Assembly: GCA_017629215.1 (NCBI GenBank)
Contig: JAGBXP010000025.1
Span: forward strand, 1-61,514
Direction of reading: 5' to 3'
Source of the DNA: a bacterium
Lineage (GTDB): Bacteria; Cyanobacteriota; Vampirovibrionia; Gastranaerophilales; Gastranaerophilaceae
DNA: 61,514 bases
Shown here one piece after another: positions 16,424 to 24,821 of the stretch. The notes below the pieces were generated by a model. That model ran no database searches. It saw nothing but the letters and a program-made list of their open reading frames with translations, and had not been told where the DNA came from. The position numbers and the translations under genes were made by a program. Within the stretch, counting starts at the first letter, position 1, and every line of letters starts with the position of its first letter.

Positions 16424-17233
16424 TTATGCTTCCATACTTTTTGTAATCAAATCCATTTCATCAAGTGAAGCGTATACAGCATGACAACCACAGTCAACAT
16501 AAAGAATTTGACCAGTTGTTCCTGTTGACAAGTCTGATGCTAGATATAAGCCAGCCTTACCAACATCTTCAAGCGATACATTTCTGCCTAAAGGAGCTTT
16601 TGCTGTTGCAGCTTTTAACATTTTACCAAATCCTGCAATTCCACTTGAAGCAAGCGTTTTAACAGCACCAGCAGAAATACAATTAACTCTAATGCCTTTT
16701 TTACCAAGATCAGCTGCTAAATATCTCATAGAAGCTTCCAATGCAGCTTTTGCAACACCCATTACGTTATAATTAGCAACAACATATTCAGAACCAAGAT
16801 AGGTTAGAGCGAAAACAGAAGCTCCTTCGTTAAGAATTGGCTCTGCGTACTTGCAAATTGAAACTAATGAATATGCACTTACTCCTAAAGCTGTATCCCA
16901 ACCAGCTTTTGAAGTGTCAATAAATCTACCCATTAAATCTTCACGAGTTGCAAAAGCTACTGCGTGAACAATAAAATCAAGTTTACCATATACTTTTTCA
17001 CATTCAGCGAATACAGCAGCAACTTCTTCTTCTTTTGTAACATCACAATTCATGATAACTTTTGCGTTCATATCTTCTGCTAAAGGTCTAACACGTTTTT
17101 CCATGACATCACCAGCATAAGTAAATGCGATATCAGCACCTTCGTTGAATAACTGTTGTGCAATTGCGTAAGCAATACCATGTGTATTTGATACGCCAAA
17201 TATTATACCTTTTTTTCCAGACATTATACCCAT
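16424..17233 (-). CDS. fabI: Enoyl-[acyl-carrier-protein] reductase (NADH)
   Basis: 269 residues. GVSNTHGIAYAIA forms the NAD-binding loop of FabI. The catalytic motif is Y145-x9-Y155-x6-K162 (YLGSEY...NYNVMGVAK), matching the FabI Y-x6-K pattern rather than the generic SDR Y-x3-K. It performs the last reduction of fatty acid elongation. GAGGAG sits 9 bases before ATG 17233; an internal ATG three codons on is less well placed. Confidence 0.96.
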   Translation of the reverse strand: MGIMSGKKGIIFGVSNTHGIAYAIAQQLFNEGADIAFTYAGDVMEKRVRPLAEDMNAKVIMNCDVTKEEEVAAVFAECEKVYGKLDFIVHAVAFATREDLMGRFIDTSKAGWDTALGVSAYSLVSICKYAEPILNEGASVFALTYLGSEYVVANYNVMGVAKAALEASMRYLAADLGKKGIRVNCISAGAVKTLASSGIAGFGKMLKAATAKAPLGRNVSLEDVGKAGLYLASDLSTGTTGQILYVDCGCHAVYASLDEMDLITKSMEA

Positions 17234-17317
17234 AATTTAAAACTCCTCTTTTATGTGTCTACAGGTGCTATGATATCAAAAAATAACAAGAAAAGCAAAC
17301 TTTAATAGATTTAATTT

Positions 17318-17695
17318 TTATTGAAGAATATTTTTATATACATCAGGAAAGCTTCTAGCTGTAGATTTACGGATATAATCAACTTTGTAAAAATTAGCTA
17401 TATGGCTAATGTTATATGCAGCTGAAACAATGATAATTTTAGTATCCTTGTAGCTATTAAAATTTTTAATCTGTTCAATAAACCATTCGCCTGCATATTT
17501 AGGTTCAAAGTCGTTTTCCATTTGCATATCAGTCAGAATGATATTAAAAGGCGAGTCATTGTTTTCTAAGAGTTTATCATATCCCTCTCGTGCCGAGCTT
17601 CCTGTTTGTATTATAGCTTCTGGGAAGATTTCTTTGAGAATTAATGAATGATAATCTCGCCAACCTTTAATATCATCTACAATTAATATTTTCAT
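17318..17695 (-). CDS. Single-domain response regulator (CheY-like receiver)
   Basis: 125 residues, receiver domain only. The acid pocket is D7/D8, the phospho-acceptor D56 in ILTDMQM, the conserved Ser91 and Lys110 in IRKS. There is no DNA-binding or output domain, so it signals by protein-protein contact. It is the last gene of the operon begun by the histidine kinase at 19905, overlapping aroH by 4 bases, so the kinase is its likely partner. Confidence 0.9.
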   Translation of the reverse strand: MKILIVDDIKGWRDYHSLILKEIFPEAIIQTGSSAREGYDKLLENNDSPFNIILTDMQMENDFEPKYAGEWFIEQIKNFNSYKDTKIIIVSAAYNISHIANFYKVDYIRKSTARSFPDVYKNILQ

Positions 17696-18042
17696 TTTCT
17701 CAAGTCCTTTGCACCTTCTAGGTAGATAAATTCTGGTTCAAAATTTTCTCCACAATTAACTACTATTAAGACTCTTAAACACATTTTAAGAGAATTAGGA
17801 ACATCGATTTCATTAAAACATAGCATTGGAACATTTTCCCATCCTAAATCTATTCTTGCGAATTTTGCAGGAAAATCAGCATTGAGGTCATTGGTTAATG
17901 AAAAAATTACATGTGAAATTAAGTTGGTATCGATATTATTACATTCTATAATTTCATTAAGCAATTTGGTTGTAGCTTCTCCAATAGACTTTGAGGTATT
18001 TTCTTTTACAGTGATTGCTCCTCTAATTCCTTTTGTTATCAT
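17692..18042 (-). CDS. aroH: Chorismate mutase, AroH type
   Basis: 116 residues. The sequence tracks the Bacillus AroH fold closely: KGIRGAITVKENT at the N-terminus with the active-site Arg, the DLNADFPAKFAR segment, VPMLCFNEIDVP, and LRVLIVV with the second key Arg. It converts chorismate to prephenate for Phe/Tyr synthesis. It lies between a Nudix gene and a receiver gene rather than with aromatic amino acid genes, which is odd. Confidence 0.92.
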   Translation of the reverse strand: MITKGIRGAITVKENTSKSIGEATTKLLNEIIECNNIDTNLISHVIFSLTNDLNADFPAKFARIDLGWENVPMLCFNEIDVPNSLKMCLRVLIVVNCGENFEPEFIYLEGAKDLRK

Positions 18043-18050
18043 AAAATCTC

Positions 18051-18593
18051 CTATTCATATAAGTAAAATAATGCTGCTAATGTATGCGCAGTAAGAACAT
18101 AGCCTTCTTTTTCTTTTTTAGCTAACCAAGTATGGACTTCGTTTTTCTTAACCCAAACCCTTTCTACAATTATGCCACCATCATCAACAGGCTCTTTCAC
18201 AATTTCTTTGTTCCTAATATAAGCTTTAGCTATTATACAAGTTTCTGAAACACACCCAGGGGAGCTTGCAACTTTTTTTGCTTTTATCTCAAATCTATCT
18301 GCATTTAGTCCTGCTTCTTCTAGTAATTCTGCTTGAATTGCATCTTCGATGGTTTCATTAATTCTCTCATCTCCAACTAACCCAGCAACTAAACCTATTG
18401 TATAAGTACCTTTTTGTTCAGCTTGAATAGGAGGTCGTTCCTCTATGACAAATAATATCTCATCATCTGTAATTGGCAGTATTACAACAACATCCTTAGC
18501 ATTTGGTCTATGTGCATAAACCCATTGTGATCCTCTTGATGTCGTAGTTGCCTTTAAATCTAAATAATTAGTATGGTAAAGTATTTCGTTCAT
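18051..18593 (-). CDS. Nudix hydrolase (ADP-ribose pyrophosphatase-like) with altered Nudix box
   Basis: 180 residues. The Nudix box runs from G74 to L96 and keeps G74, E80, E89, E92, E93 and G95, but the usual Arg before E89 is Ala88. The metal-binding glutamates remain, so hydrolysis is plausible though perhaps changed. The overall layout (LPITDDEILFVIEERPP before the box) resembles ADP-sugar pyrophosphatases. Its start overlaps the histidine kinase 3' end by 26 bases, so translation is likely coupled. Confidence 0.87.
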   Translation of the reverse strand: MNEILYHTNYLDLKATTTSRGSQWVYAHRPNAKDVVVILPITDDEILFVIEERPPIQAEQKGTYTIGLVAGLVGDERINETIEDAIQAELLEEAGLNADRFEIKAKKVASSPGCVSETCIIAKAYIRNKEIVKEPVDDGGIIVERVWVKKNEVHTWLAKKEKEGYVLTAHTLAALFYLYE

Positions 18594-19905
18594 AATTAAC
18601 AGGAATTTTAATACAAAACTCCGTAAATTCTCCTTCCACGCTTTCTACTGTTAAGTCTCCATTATGAGCTTTTACTATTTGCAAGGCTAAATAAAGTCCT
18701 AGCCCTGTTCCTATTTTGCGAAATTTATTAGCTGCTGAATAATATTTGTTAAATATTCTATCAATATTTTCTTTTGAAATGCCATCACCATGGTCTTTAA
18801 CCTTTATGATGATATAGTTTGGAATTTCACCAATATTAATTTCTATTGGAGTTTTAGGTTTACCATAAGATATTGCATTTTGAACAAGGTTCTTAATAAC
18901 ACGTTTTAATTGAAATTTGTCTGCAAAAACCAAGATGTCTCTTTGGTGAATGAATTTTAATACATTTTTAGTCTTTTTCGCAATAGGTTGCATTTCGTTA
19001 ATAATATCTTCAATAAACCCTTTTAATAAAAAGTTTTCTTTATAGAGAGTTAATTTACCAATTTTATAAGTATCAAGTACAATTTGTACAAGATCCAATA
19101 ACTCTTTATTTGATACTTGCATGTTTTCAAGAGCAAGTTTTTGTTTTTCATTAATTGGTCCAAAACTTTCATTTAAAAAGAGTTCTATCATGTTAGTTTC
19201 AGCAATTATTGGGACTTTTAAATCATGTGTGAGAGTAGCAACAAAATCTTCTTTCAAAGATTCTAAATCTTTTTGATCTGTTATGTTTTTAATAATTACC
19301 ATATAGCGTTCTTTTTTGTCCTCTAAGTTAAGTTCAACCGAACGTGCTATAAAGTTTGAGGAACGCTTTGTAGGGATAATTATATCTTCATCCTTTAACA
19401 AATTTATAGGTTTTTTTCTGGTAAGGCAAATATAGTCAAATATAGATTTTCCGTAAAGAGATTTTCCTGTTTCTTCAAACCAATCTGTAATAACAGAGTT
19501 TGCTCTATAAATTTCGCCATTATCATTTACGATTAATAAACCATCGGATAGGGTGTTTACAGTTTGTTCTAAAATCTTATTTTGCTTAATTAGATCTCTT
19601 TGAAACTCATCAATCATTATTTCTCTATCTTTTAGGGTTTCAATCATTCGATTTAAGCTTTCAGTTAAATCTTCAGAGCCTGCTACATCTAACTTATTAA
19701 TCTTTTTTGTTAGATTTCCATATCTTACAGAATCTACAGTTTTAGTTACATCACCTAAATAATCCGTAATTTTATTCCAGCGTTTTCTTGATTCTCTTAC
19801 AAAAATAAAGGATGATATTAACGCAATTAAAATAAAACAATTTAGTATTAATATTCCAAAGTTAATATATTCTTCAAAAAACTTATCAATAATATTTAGG
19901 AGCAT
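18568..19905 (-). CDS. Membrane sensor histidine kinase with PAS domain
   Basis: 445 residues. One clear membrane segment (~15-37), a HAMP-like linker (~40-95), a PAS domain (~108-215), and a HisKA dimerisation helix with phospho-acceptor H227 in FVATLTHDLK. The HATPase domain has the N box (NLVQNAIS), G1 (DHGDGIS) and G2 (GTGLGLYLA). The periplasmic part is almost absent, so it probably senses membrane or cytoplasmic cues through PAS. It heads an operon running through nudix and aroH to the receiver gene. Confidence 0.92.
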   Translation of the reverse strand: MLLNIIDKFFEEYINFGILILNCFILIALISSFIFVRESRKRWNKITDYLGDVTKTVDSVRYGNLTKKINKLDVAGSEDLTESLNRMIETLKDREIMIDEFQRDLIKQNKILEQTVNTLSDGLLIVNDNGEIYRANSVITDWFEETGKSLYGKSIFDYICLTRKKPINLLKDEDIIIPTKRSSNFIARSVELNLEDKKERYMVIIKNITDQKDLESLKEDFVATLTHDLKVPIIAETNMIELFLNESFGPINEKQKLALENMQVSNKELLDLVQIVLDTYKIGKLTLYKENFLLKGFIEDIINEMQPIAKKTKNVLKFIHQRDILVFADKFQLKRVIKNLVQNAISYGKPKTPIEINIGEIPNYIIIKVKDHGDGISKENIDRIFNKYYSAANKFRKIGTGLGLYLALQIVKAHNGDLTVESVEGEFTEFCIKIPVNYERNTLPY

Positions 19906-19967
19906 GGTAAATAGACCTATTTATTTTTTTTATGATATAATTATAACAGAAATTAGGGTATAAATAA

Positions 19968-20774
19968 ATGAAAAGATTTTTTAATTATTGTTTGGGAGTT
20001 TTATATCTGCTTGCTACTGTTCCAGTGCTTGCAAATGAAAGATTTGAAGTGTTACCAGATTTACCAGAAACATTGTCTTATGCTGTGCAACCAGTTCAAG
20101 CTGCTGCTGTATCAGGTTCTCCAGAAGTATCAACTCTTGGAGTACAAACAATTGGTAACGAGCCAAGCTTAGTTTCTGTTGTACTATCACTTATATTTGT
20201 TTTATTATTAATATATTTGACTGGTATTATTTATACAAAATTGAATAGACTTGGTTTTAAAACAATGAAACGCCAACAAGCAGATTTGGGACAAAGTCAT
20301 GTTTCTGTTCTTTCTACTACTCAACTAGGAAATAATAAGACACTACATGTGGTTGAATTAGACGGGAAGCGAATGTTAATAGGTGCGTCATCAAATGCTA
20401 TTCAATTAATAAAAGATTTAGGTAATACAAAGGATGGTTCAGAGTCTGAAGAATATTCACATATAGAAATTCCGAATATTAAGATTCCTAAAATAGAAAT
20501 TCCTAAAATAGAAATACCTTCAATAAATTTTTCGAAATTAATGACAAAGACTCACAAGGCCATTGATAGTATAGAGAATGAGAGTTTTGATGTTGAAAAT
20601 AATATTGCTGAAAATGATGTGCAAACATCACAAGAGGAAGAGTTAAATCAAGAGTGTATTATAGATTCTTTATTTGTGCAAAACCAAGAGTCTATAGAAG
20701 AAGTGGAACAATCTAAATCAGAACATACAGTTGATCCTGATGATTTTGCTTTGTATAAAAAATATTTAAGTTAA
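19968..20774 (+). CDS. fliO: FliO-like flagellar biosynthesis protein with long repetitive tail
   Basis: 268 residues: a signal peptide (residues 1-23), a short periplasmic stretch, one membrane segment (~68-88), then a FliO/FliZ-type cytoplasmic domain (VSVLSTTQLGNNKTLHVVELDGKRMLIG). FliO helps assemble the FliP export-gate complex. The remaining ~110 residues are an acidic tail beginning with an imperfect repeat (IPKIEIPKIEIPSI). Such a tail is not usual for FliO. No fliP/fliQ/fliR follow; nonulosonate-type genes come next. Confidence 0.8.
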   Translation: MKRFFNYCLGVLYLLATVPVLANERFEVLPDLPETLSYAVQPVQAAAVSGSPEVSTLGVQTIGNEPSLVSVVLSLIFVLLLIYLTGIIYTKLNRLGFKTMKRQQADLGQSHVSVLSTTQLGNNKTLHVVELDGKRMLIGASSNAIQLIKDLGNTKDGSESEEYSHIEIPNIKIPKIEIPKIEIPSINFSKLMTKTHKAIDSIENESFDVENNIAENDVQTSQEEELNQECIIDSLFVQNQESIEEVEQSKSEHTVDPDDFALYKKYLS

Positions 20775-20788
20775 TAAGAGGAGCGTAT

Positions 20789-21658
20789 ATGTCAAAGTGT
20801 GTGAAAATAGCAGGTAACTTTATCGGAGAAGGTTATCCTTGTTTCGTAATTGCAGAAGTAGGAATTAATCATAATGGTTCTCTTTCAATGGCGAAAGGAT
20901 TGATTGATATCGCAGTTGCAACTGGGTGTGATGCTGTAAAGTTTCAAAAACGCACAATTGATGTTGTTTATACAAAAGAAGAATTAGCTCGAGAACGTAA
21001 CAGTATTTTTGGTAAAACTAATGGAGATTTAAAAAGAGGTCTCGAGTTTGGTTATGAAGAATATAAAGAAATTGATAAATATTGCAAGGAAAGAAATATT
21101 ATTTGGTTTGCATCTTGTTGGGATGAAGCTTCTGTTGACTTTATGGAACAGTTCGATACACCTTGTTATAAGATTGCATCAGCATCATTAACGGATGACA
21201 ATTTATTGAAACATACTCGTTCAAAAGGGAAACCAATTTTATTATCAACAGGCATGAGTACAATGGAAGAAATTAGACATGCTGTAGACATTTTAGGAAA
21301 AGAGGATTTAATCATTTATCATTGTACATCTACTTATCCATCAAATACAGATGAAATCAACCTAGGAGCTATTAAGACTTTATATGAAGAATTTGGTTGT
21401 CCTGTTGGATATTCTGGTCATGAAAGAGGTATTATGCCTTCAGTACTTGCAGTTGCGCAGGGAGCTGTATCTGTAGAAAGACATATTACTACAGATAGAA
21501 CAAATTGGGGTTCTGATCACGCAGCAAGTTTGGAAATAGCTGGACTTTCTCACATGATAAGAGATATAAGACAAGTCCCTATTTTATTAGGTGATGGTTG
21601 TAAAAAAGTATATGAAAGAGAAATTCCAATAATTGAAAAATTACGAAGGGTTAAATAA
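20789..21658 (+). CDS. NeuB-family sugar acid synthase without SAF domain
   Basis: 289 residues. The TIM barrel of sialic acid synthases is clear: FVIAEVGINHNGSL, DAVKFQKR, KIASASLTDDNLL, LLSTGMST, YHCTSTYPS, GYSGHERG and VERHITTDR. It condenses phosphoenolpyruvate with an N-acyl hexosamine or hexose (phosphate) to make a nonulosonic acid. Typical NeuB, PseI and LegI are about 340-350 residues and end in an antifreeze-like SAF domain that caps the active site; this protein stops before it. AGGAG precedes the ATG, and its stop overlaps the next start (TAATG). Sialic acid, legionaminic acid, Kdn or another product cannot be told apart here. Confidence 0.88.
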   Translation: MSKCVKIAGNFIGEGYPCFVIAEVGINHNGSLSMAKGLIDIAVATGCDAVKFQKRTIDVVYTKEELARERNSIFGKTNGDLKRGLEFGYEEYKEIDKYCKERNIIWFASCWDEASVDFMEQFDTPCYKIASASLTDDNLLKHTRSKGKPILLSTGMSTMEEIRHAVDILGKEDLIIYHCTSTYPSNTDEINLGAIKTLYEEFGCPVGYSGHERGIMPSVLAVAQGAVSVERHITTDRTNWGSDHAASLEIAGLSHMIRDIRQVPILLGDGCKKVYEREIPIIEKLRRVK

Positions 21659-22131
21659 TGTTGAGATTACCTAATACAATAAAAATGATTATCACTGATT
21701 TTGATGGAATAATTACTGATAATTGTGTTTATATTGATGCAAATGGTCAGATGTCAAGAAAATTAAATTTTAAAGATATAATGGGGTTTTCTATTCTCAA
21801 GAAAAATAACTATAAAATAGGTATAATTTCTGGAGAGTCAAATTCTGCAATAGAAGTTTTAAAACAAAAATTTGATATAGAAGAAGTACATCAAGGAATT
21901 CGAAATAAACTCTCAGTTCTTGAAAGTATTATTGCTAAGTATAATTTGTCAGACGAAGAATTTATCTATGTCGGAGATGATATAAATGACTATGATTCAC
22001 TTTTGCGAGCAAAGTATGCTATAAGCGTGCCTAATGCAATTGAAAAAGTAAAAAATATATCTAATATTCAAATCACTACGTCTACAGGAGGCGAAGGTGC
22101 GTTTAGAGAAATCGTTGATGCATTAATATAG
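21658..22131 (+). CDS. KdsC-like HAD phosphatase (nonulosonate/KDO-phosphate phosphatase)
   Basis: 157 residues, matching the small tetrameric KdsC group without a cap domain. Motif I is TDFDGIITD, motif II ISGES, and motif IV GDDINDYD. The TDF-DG-x-x-TD and VYID-x-x-G pattern is shared by KdsC and the C-terminal domain of animal CMP-sialate synthetase. Placed directly after the NeuB-like gene with an ATGA-type overlap, it probably removes a 9-phosphate from that enzyme's product. No CMP-sugar synthetase gene is adjacent. Confidence 0.88.
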   Translation: MLRLPNTIKMIITDFDGIITDNCVYIDANGQMSRKLNFKDIMGFSILKKNNYKIGIISGESNSAIEVLKQKFDIEEVHQGIRNKLSVLESIIAKYNLSDEEFIYVGDDINDYDSLLRAKYAISVPNAIEKVKNISNIQITTSTGGEGAFREIVDALI

Positions 22132-22190
22132 TTTTATATAAATAAAACATTATATTCATTTAATATTAGCGTTGCTAAAATATAAGCTTG

Positions 22191-23432
22191 ATGAAACTCT
22201 TTATTTGTGGTTTAATTAACAACATGAGAGAAATAAATTTAGAAAATAATATTAAAACTTGTATTAAAACAAATAAAAACACGCCACGAATAGCTTTATC
22301 AATGAATTTTTCAATAGTGAATGCTGAAAAAAAAGCTGGGCAGTATTTATTATTAAATCGTTTATTGATGAAGGGTACAAAGAAATATACCTCTGAGGAG
22401 TTATCTTCTATTTTAGATGAAAATGCGATAGAGCTTTTTACAGAGATGAAGTATGATTATCTTCGTTTTAGATTCGTATGTCTTAATGAAGATTTTGAAT
22501 TTGCACTTTCAATTTTAGCTGATATTATTTTAAATTCTACATTTGAGGAATTTGAAAAAGAAAGAGAAAAACTTAAAGGTGAAATATTAGCAGAATTGGA
22601 TTCTGCAAAAGTAGAAATTTCAGACTTGTTTACAAAGACTATTTATAAAAACCATTTTTATGGCAATAGTTATACTAAGATTTTGGAAGAAATAGATAAT
22701 GTAACTTTTGAAGATATTAAAGTTAGCTATAATGAAATTTTAACTAATTCAAAAAAAGTATTAGCTTTAGTAGGTGATGTTGATTTTGGGTATGCAAAAG
22801 ACTTATTGAATAAATATTTTGCTGAAATCCCTACTTCAATAGAGATTAGTTCAAATATTAGTTTATTAAATTTAGCAGAACAAGAATATGTTGAACATAT
22901 TAAAGATGGAGCTCAACAAGCTCAAATTATTCAAGGTTGGCGAGTCGCTCCATTTGGAAGCGAGGATTACCCAAGACTAATGCTTTTAAATGTTATATTA
23001 GGCGCAAGTGGGCTTTCTTCAAGATTATTTTTGGAGCTTAGAGAGAAGAAGGGTTTAGCATATACAGTAAGAAGTTCTTATGAAAATCATTTAAAAGGTG
23101 CTGTATTTAGTATTTATATTGGAACAGAACCTTCAAATATTGAGGTTTCAATAAATGGTTTTAAAGAAGAAATAAACAAGATTAAAAATATTTTAGTCTC
23201 AGAAGAAGAATTAAATAATGCAAAGAACAATATTATTGGGAAGCAACAGTTTATAACAGAAACTAATATGCAACAAGCTAATATGATGGCTTACCATGCT
23301 ATATTTGGTAGAAATTTTAATTATCAAGATGAAATCATTGAAGCATTAAATAATGTTACATCTAGTGAGTTAATAGAATGTGCTAATAAGTATTTTACAG
23401 ATGATTTTGTTTTAGCTGTTTTAAAACCATAA
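22191..23432 (+). CDS. M16-family (pitrilysin/insulinase) peptidase homologue, catalytically inactive
   Basis: About 413 residues with the two-lobed M16 fold. Where active members have the zinc motif HxxEH, this one reads LLLNR in GQYLLLNRLLMKGT, so all three zinc/catalytic residues are lost. The C-terminal lobe keeps the conserved R/Y signature (LREKKGLAYTVRSSYE) of the substrate-binding subunit. It should therefore be the non-catalytic half of a heterodimer, as in bacterial M16 pairs, but no active partner lies nearby. The start is uncertain: ATG 22191 or ATG 22224, neither with a clear ribosome site. Confidence 0.85.
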   Translation: MKLFICGLINNMREINLENNIKTCIKTNKNTPRIALSMNFSIVNAEKKAGQYLLLNRLLMKGTKKYTSEELSSILDENAIELFTEMKYDYLRFRFVCLNEDFEFALSILADIILNSTFEEFEKEREKLKGEILAELDSAKVEISDLFTKTIYKNHFYGNSYTKILEEIDNVTFEDIKVSYNEILTNSKKVLALVGDVDFGYAKDLLNKYFAEIPTSIEISSNISLLNLAEQEYVEHIKDGAQQAQIIQGWRVAPFGSEDYPRLMLLNVILGASGLSSRLFLELREKKGLAYTVRSSYENHLKGAVFSIYIGTEPSNIEVSINGFKEEINKIKNILVSEEELNNAKNNIIGKQQFITETNMQQANMMAYHAIFGRNFNYQDEIIEALNNVTSSELIECANKYFTDDFVLAVLKP

Positions 23433-23447
23433 TTCATAGGTATAAAA

Positions 23448-24023
23448 ATGTTTTTACGAGGAAATACTAAAAACCCTAGAGTGTTGATTATTGGTGTTTT
23501 TCATGGTGATGAACCTCAAGGAGAGCTTTTAATTAATGAGTATTTGTTGACTAAGGATTTAACAAATGTTTTATTTGTACCACGTTTGAATAATTGCAAT
23601 ACTCGTGTTAATCAAAATGGAGTTGACTTAAACCGTAATTATCCGACAAAAAATTGGGAGTTAGGGCAAAGAAATGAGTATTTTGGAGGAGAATTTCCTG
23701 CAAGTGAGGAAGAAACTCGATTTATAATTAATACTGTTGAAAAATATAATCCACAAATTATTTTATCACTTCATGCTCCTTACAAAGTAGTAAACTATGA
23801 TGGTGGAAGTAAGTGTGATTTAGATATAATAGAGAGGATTTCGCAGATTATGGATTATCCAATAGAAAAGTCTATTGGTTATCCAACTCCAGGAAGTTTT
23901 GGCACTTGGGCGGGAATTGAAAGAGATATTCTAACTATTACACTTGAATTGGAAGAAGATATTGATGTTAAGGAACTTAAACCAAAAGTTTTCAAAGTTT
24001 TTGAATTATTAGAAGGTATTTAA
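23448..24023 (+). CDS. M14-type zinc carboxypeptidase/amidase (MpaA-like)
   Basis: 191 residues. Zinc ligands H19 and E22 (FHGDEPQGE) and H109 (SLHAP), the DLNRNYP substrate-binding motif (N62, R63) and catalytic Glu167 (TITLELEE) fit the M14 family. The short length and lack of a signal peptide resemble murein tripeptide amidase MpaA, which cuts gamma-D-Glu-mesoDAP in recycled cell-wall peptides. It sits between an M16 gene and uppS, which also serves envelope synthesis, so wall recycling is the best guess. Confidence 0.85.
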   Translation: MFLRGNTKNPRVLIIGVFHGDEPQGELLINEYLLTKDLTNVLFVPRLNNCNTRVNQNGVDLNRNYPTKNWELGQRNEYFGGEFPASEEETRFIINTVEKYNPQIILSLHAPYKVVNYDGGSKCDLDIIERISQIMDYPIEKSIGYPTPGSFGTWAGIERDILTITLELEEDIDVKELKPKVFKVFELLEGI

Positions 24024-24026
24024 TAT

Positions 24027-24731
24027 ATGAAAGAAATCAAAGAGTTAGTTAAGAAAAATGATTTGAAACATATAGCGATAATTATGGATGGTAATCGCCG
24101 TTGGGCAAAAGAGAAAGGCTTACCTTCGGCAGTTGGACATAAAAGAGGGGTTGACTCCTTAAAGGCAACGTTGCGAGCTTGTGATGATTTTGGGATAAAA
24201 TATTTAACAGTTTATGCGTTTTCTACAGAGAATTGGAATCGCCTACCAGAAGAAGTAAATTTTTTAATGGATTTATTGGGACAAACTATTAAAAATGAAT
24301 TAAAAGAAATGCACGAAAACAATGTCGTAATTTCATTTATAGGAGATGTAACCAAACTCTCAGATAATCTACAAAAAATATTATTAAATGCTGTTGAGAC
24401 AACTAAAAATAATACAGGTGTTAATCTTCAAATTGCATTTAATTATGGCTCAAGAGCTGAAATTGTAAAAGCTGTTCAAGATATTATTAATTCTGGAGAG
24501 AAAGAAATAACAGAAGAAATTATTTCAAAGCATCTTTATACATCAAAAATTCCTGATCCAGATTTATTAATTAGAACTGGTGGAGAAATGCGAATTTCAA
24601 ACTATCTATTATGGCAAATTGCATATTCTGAAATTATTGTCTTGCAAGAATACTGGCCAGATTTCGATAAACAAAAATTAGCAGAGTGTATAGAAAAATT
24701 TGATAAAAGAAATCGCCGTTGGGGTAAATAA
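24027..24731 (+). CDS. uppS: Isoprenyl transferase (undecaprenyl diphosphate synthase type)
   Basis: 234 residues. IIMDGNRRWAKEKG holds catalytic Asp21. HKRGVDSL, YAFSTENW, FNYGSRAEI and DPDLLIRTGGEMRISNYLLWQIAYSEI follow in family order. It makes the cis-polyprenyl carrier lipid for peptidoglycan and surface polysaccharide from FPP and IPP. The start follows the upstream stop by 3 bases, so it shares an operon with the M14 gene. Confidence 0.95.
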   Translation: MKEIKELVKKNDLKHIAIIMDGNRRWAKEKGLPSAVGHKRGVDSLKATLRACDDFGIKYLTVYAFSTENWNRLPEEVNFLMDLLGQTIKNELKEMHENNVVISFIGDVTKLSDNLQKILLNAVETTKNNTGVNLQIAFNYGSRAEIVKAVQDIINSGEKEITEEIISKHLYTSKIPDPDLLIRTGGEMRISNYLLWQIAYSEIIVLQEYWPDFDKQKLAECIEKFDKRNRRWGK

Positions 24732-24821
24732 TAAACTTTAATAACGCTAATTTGATATTGTTACTATTATAGATTTATATTAGACTAGCAAAAACTTTTT
24801 TTAGGATATTTATAATATATT

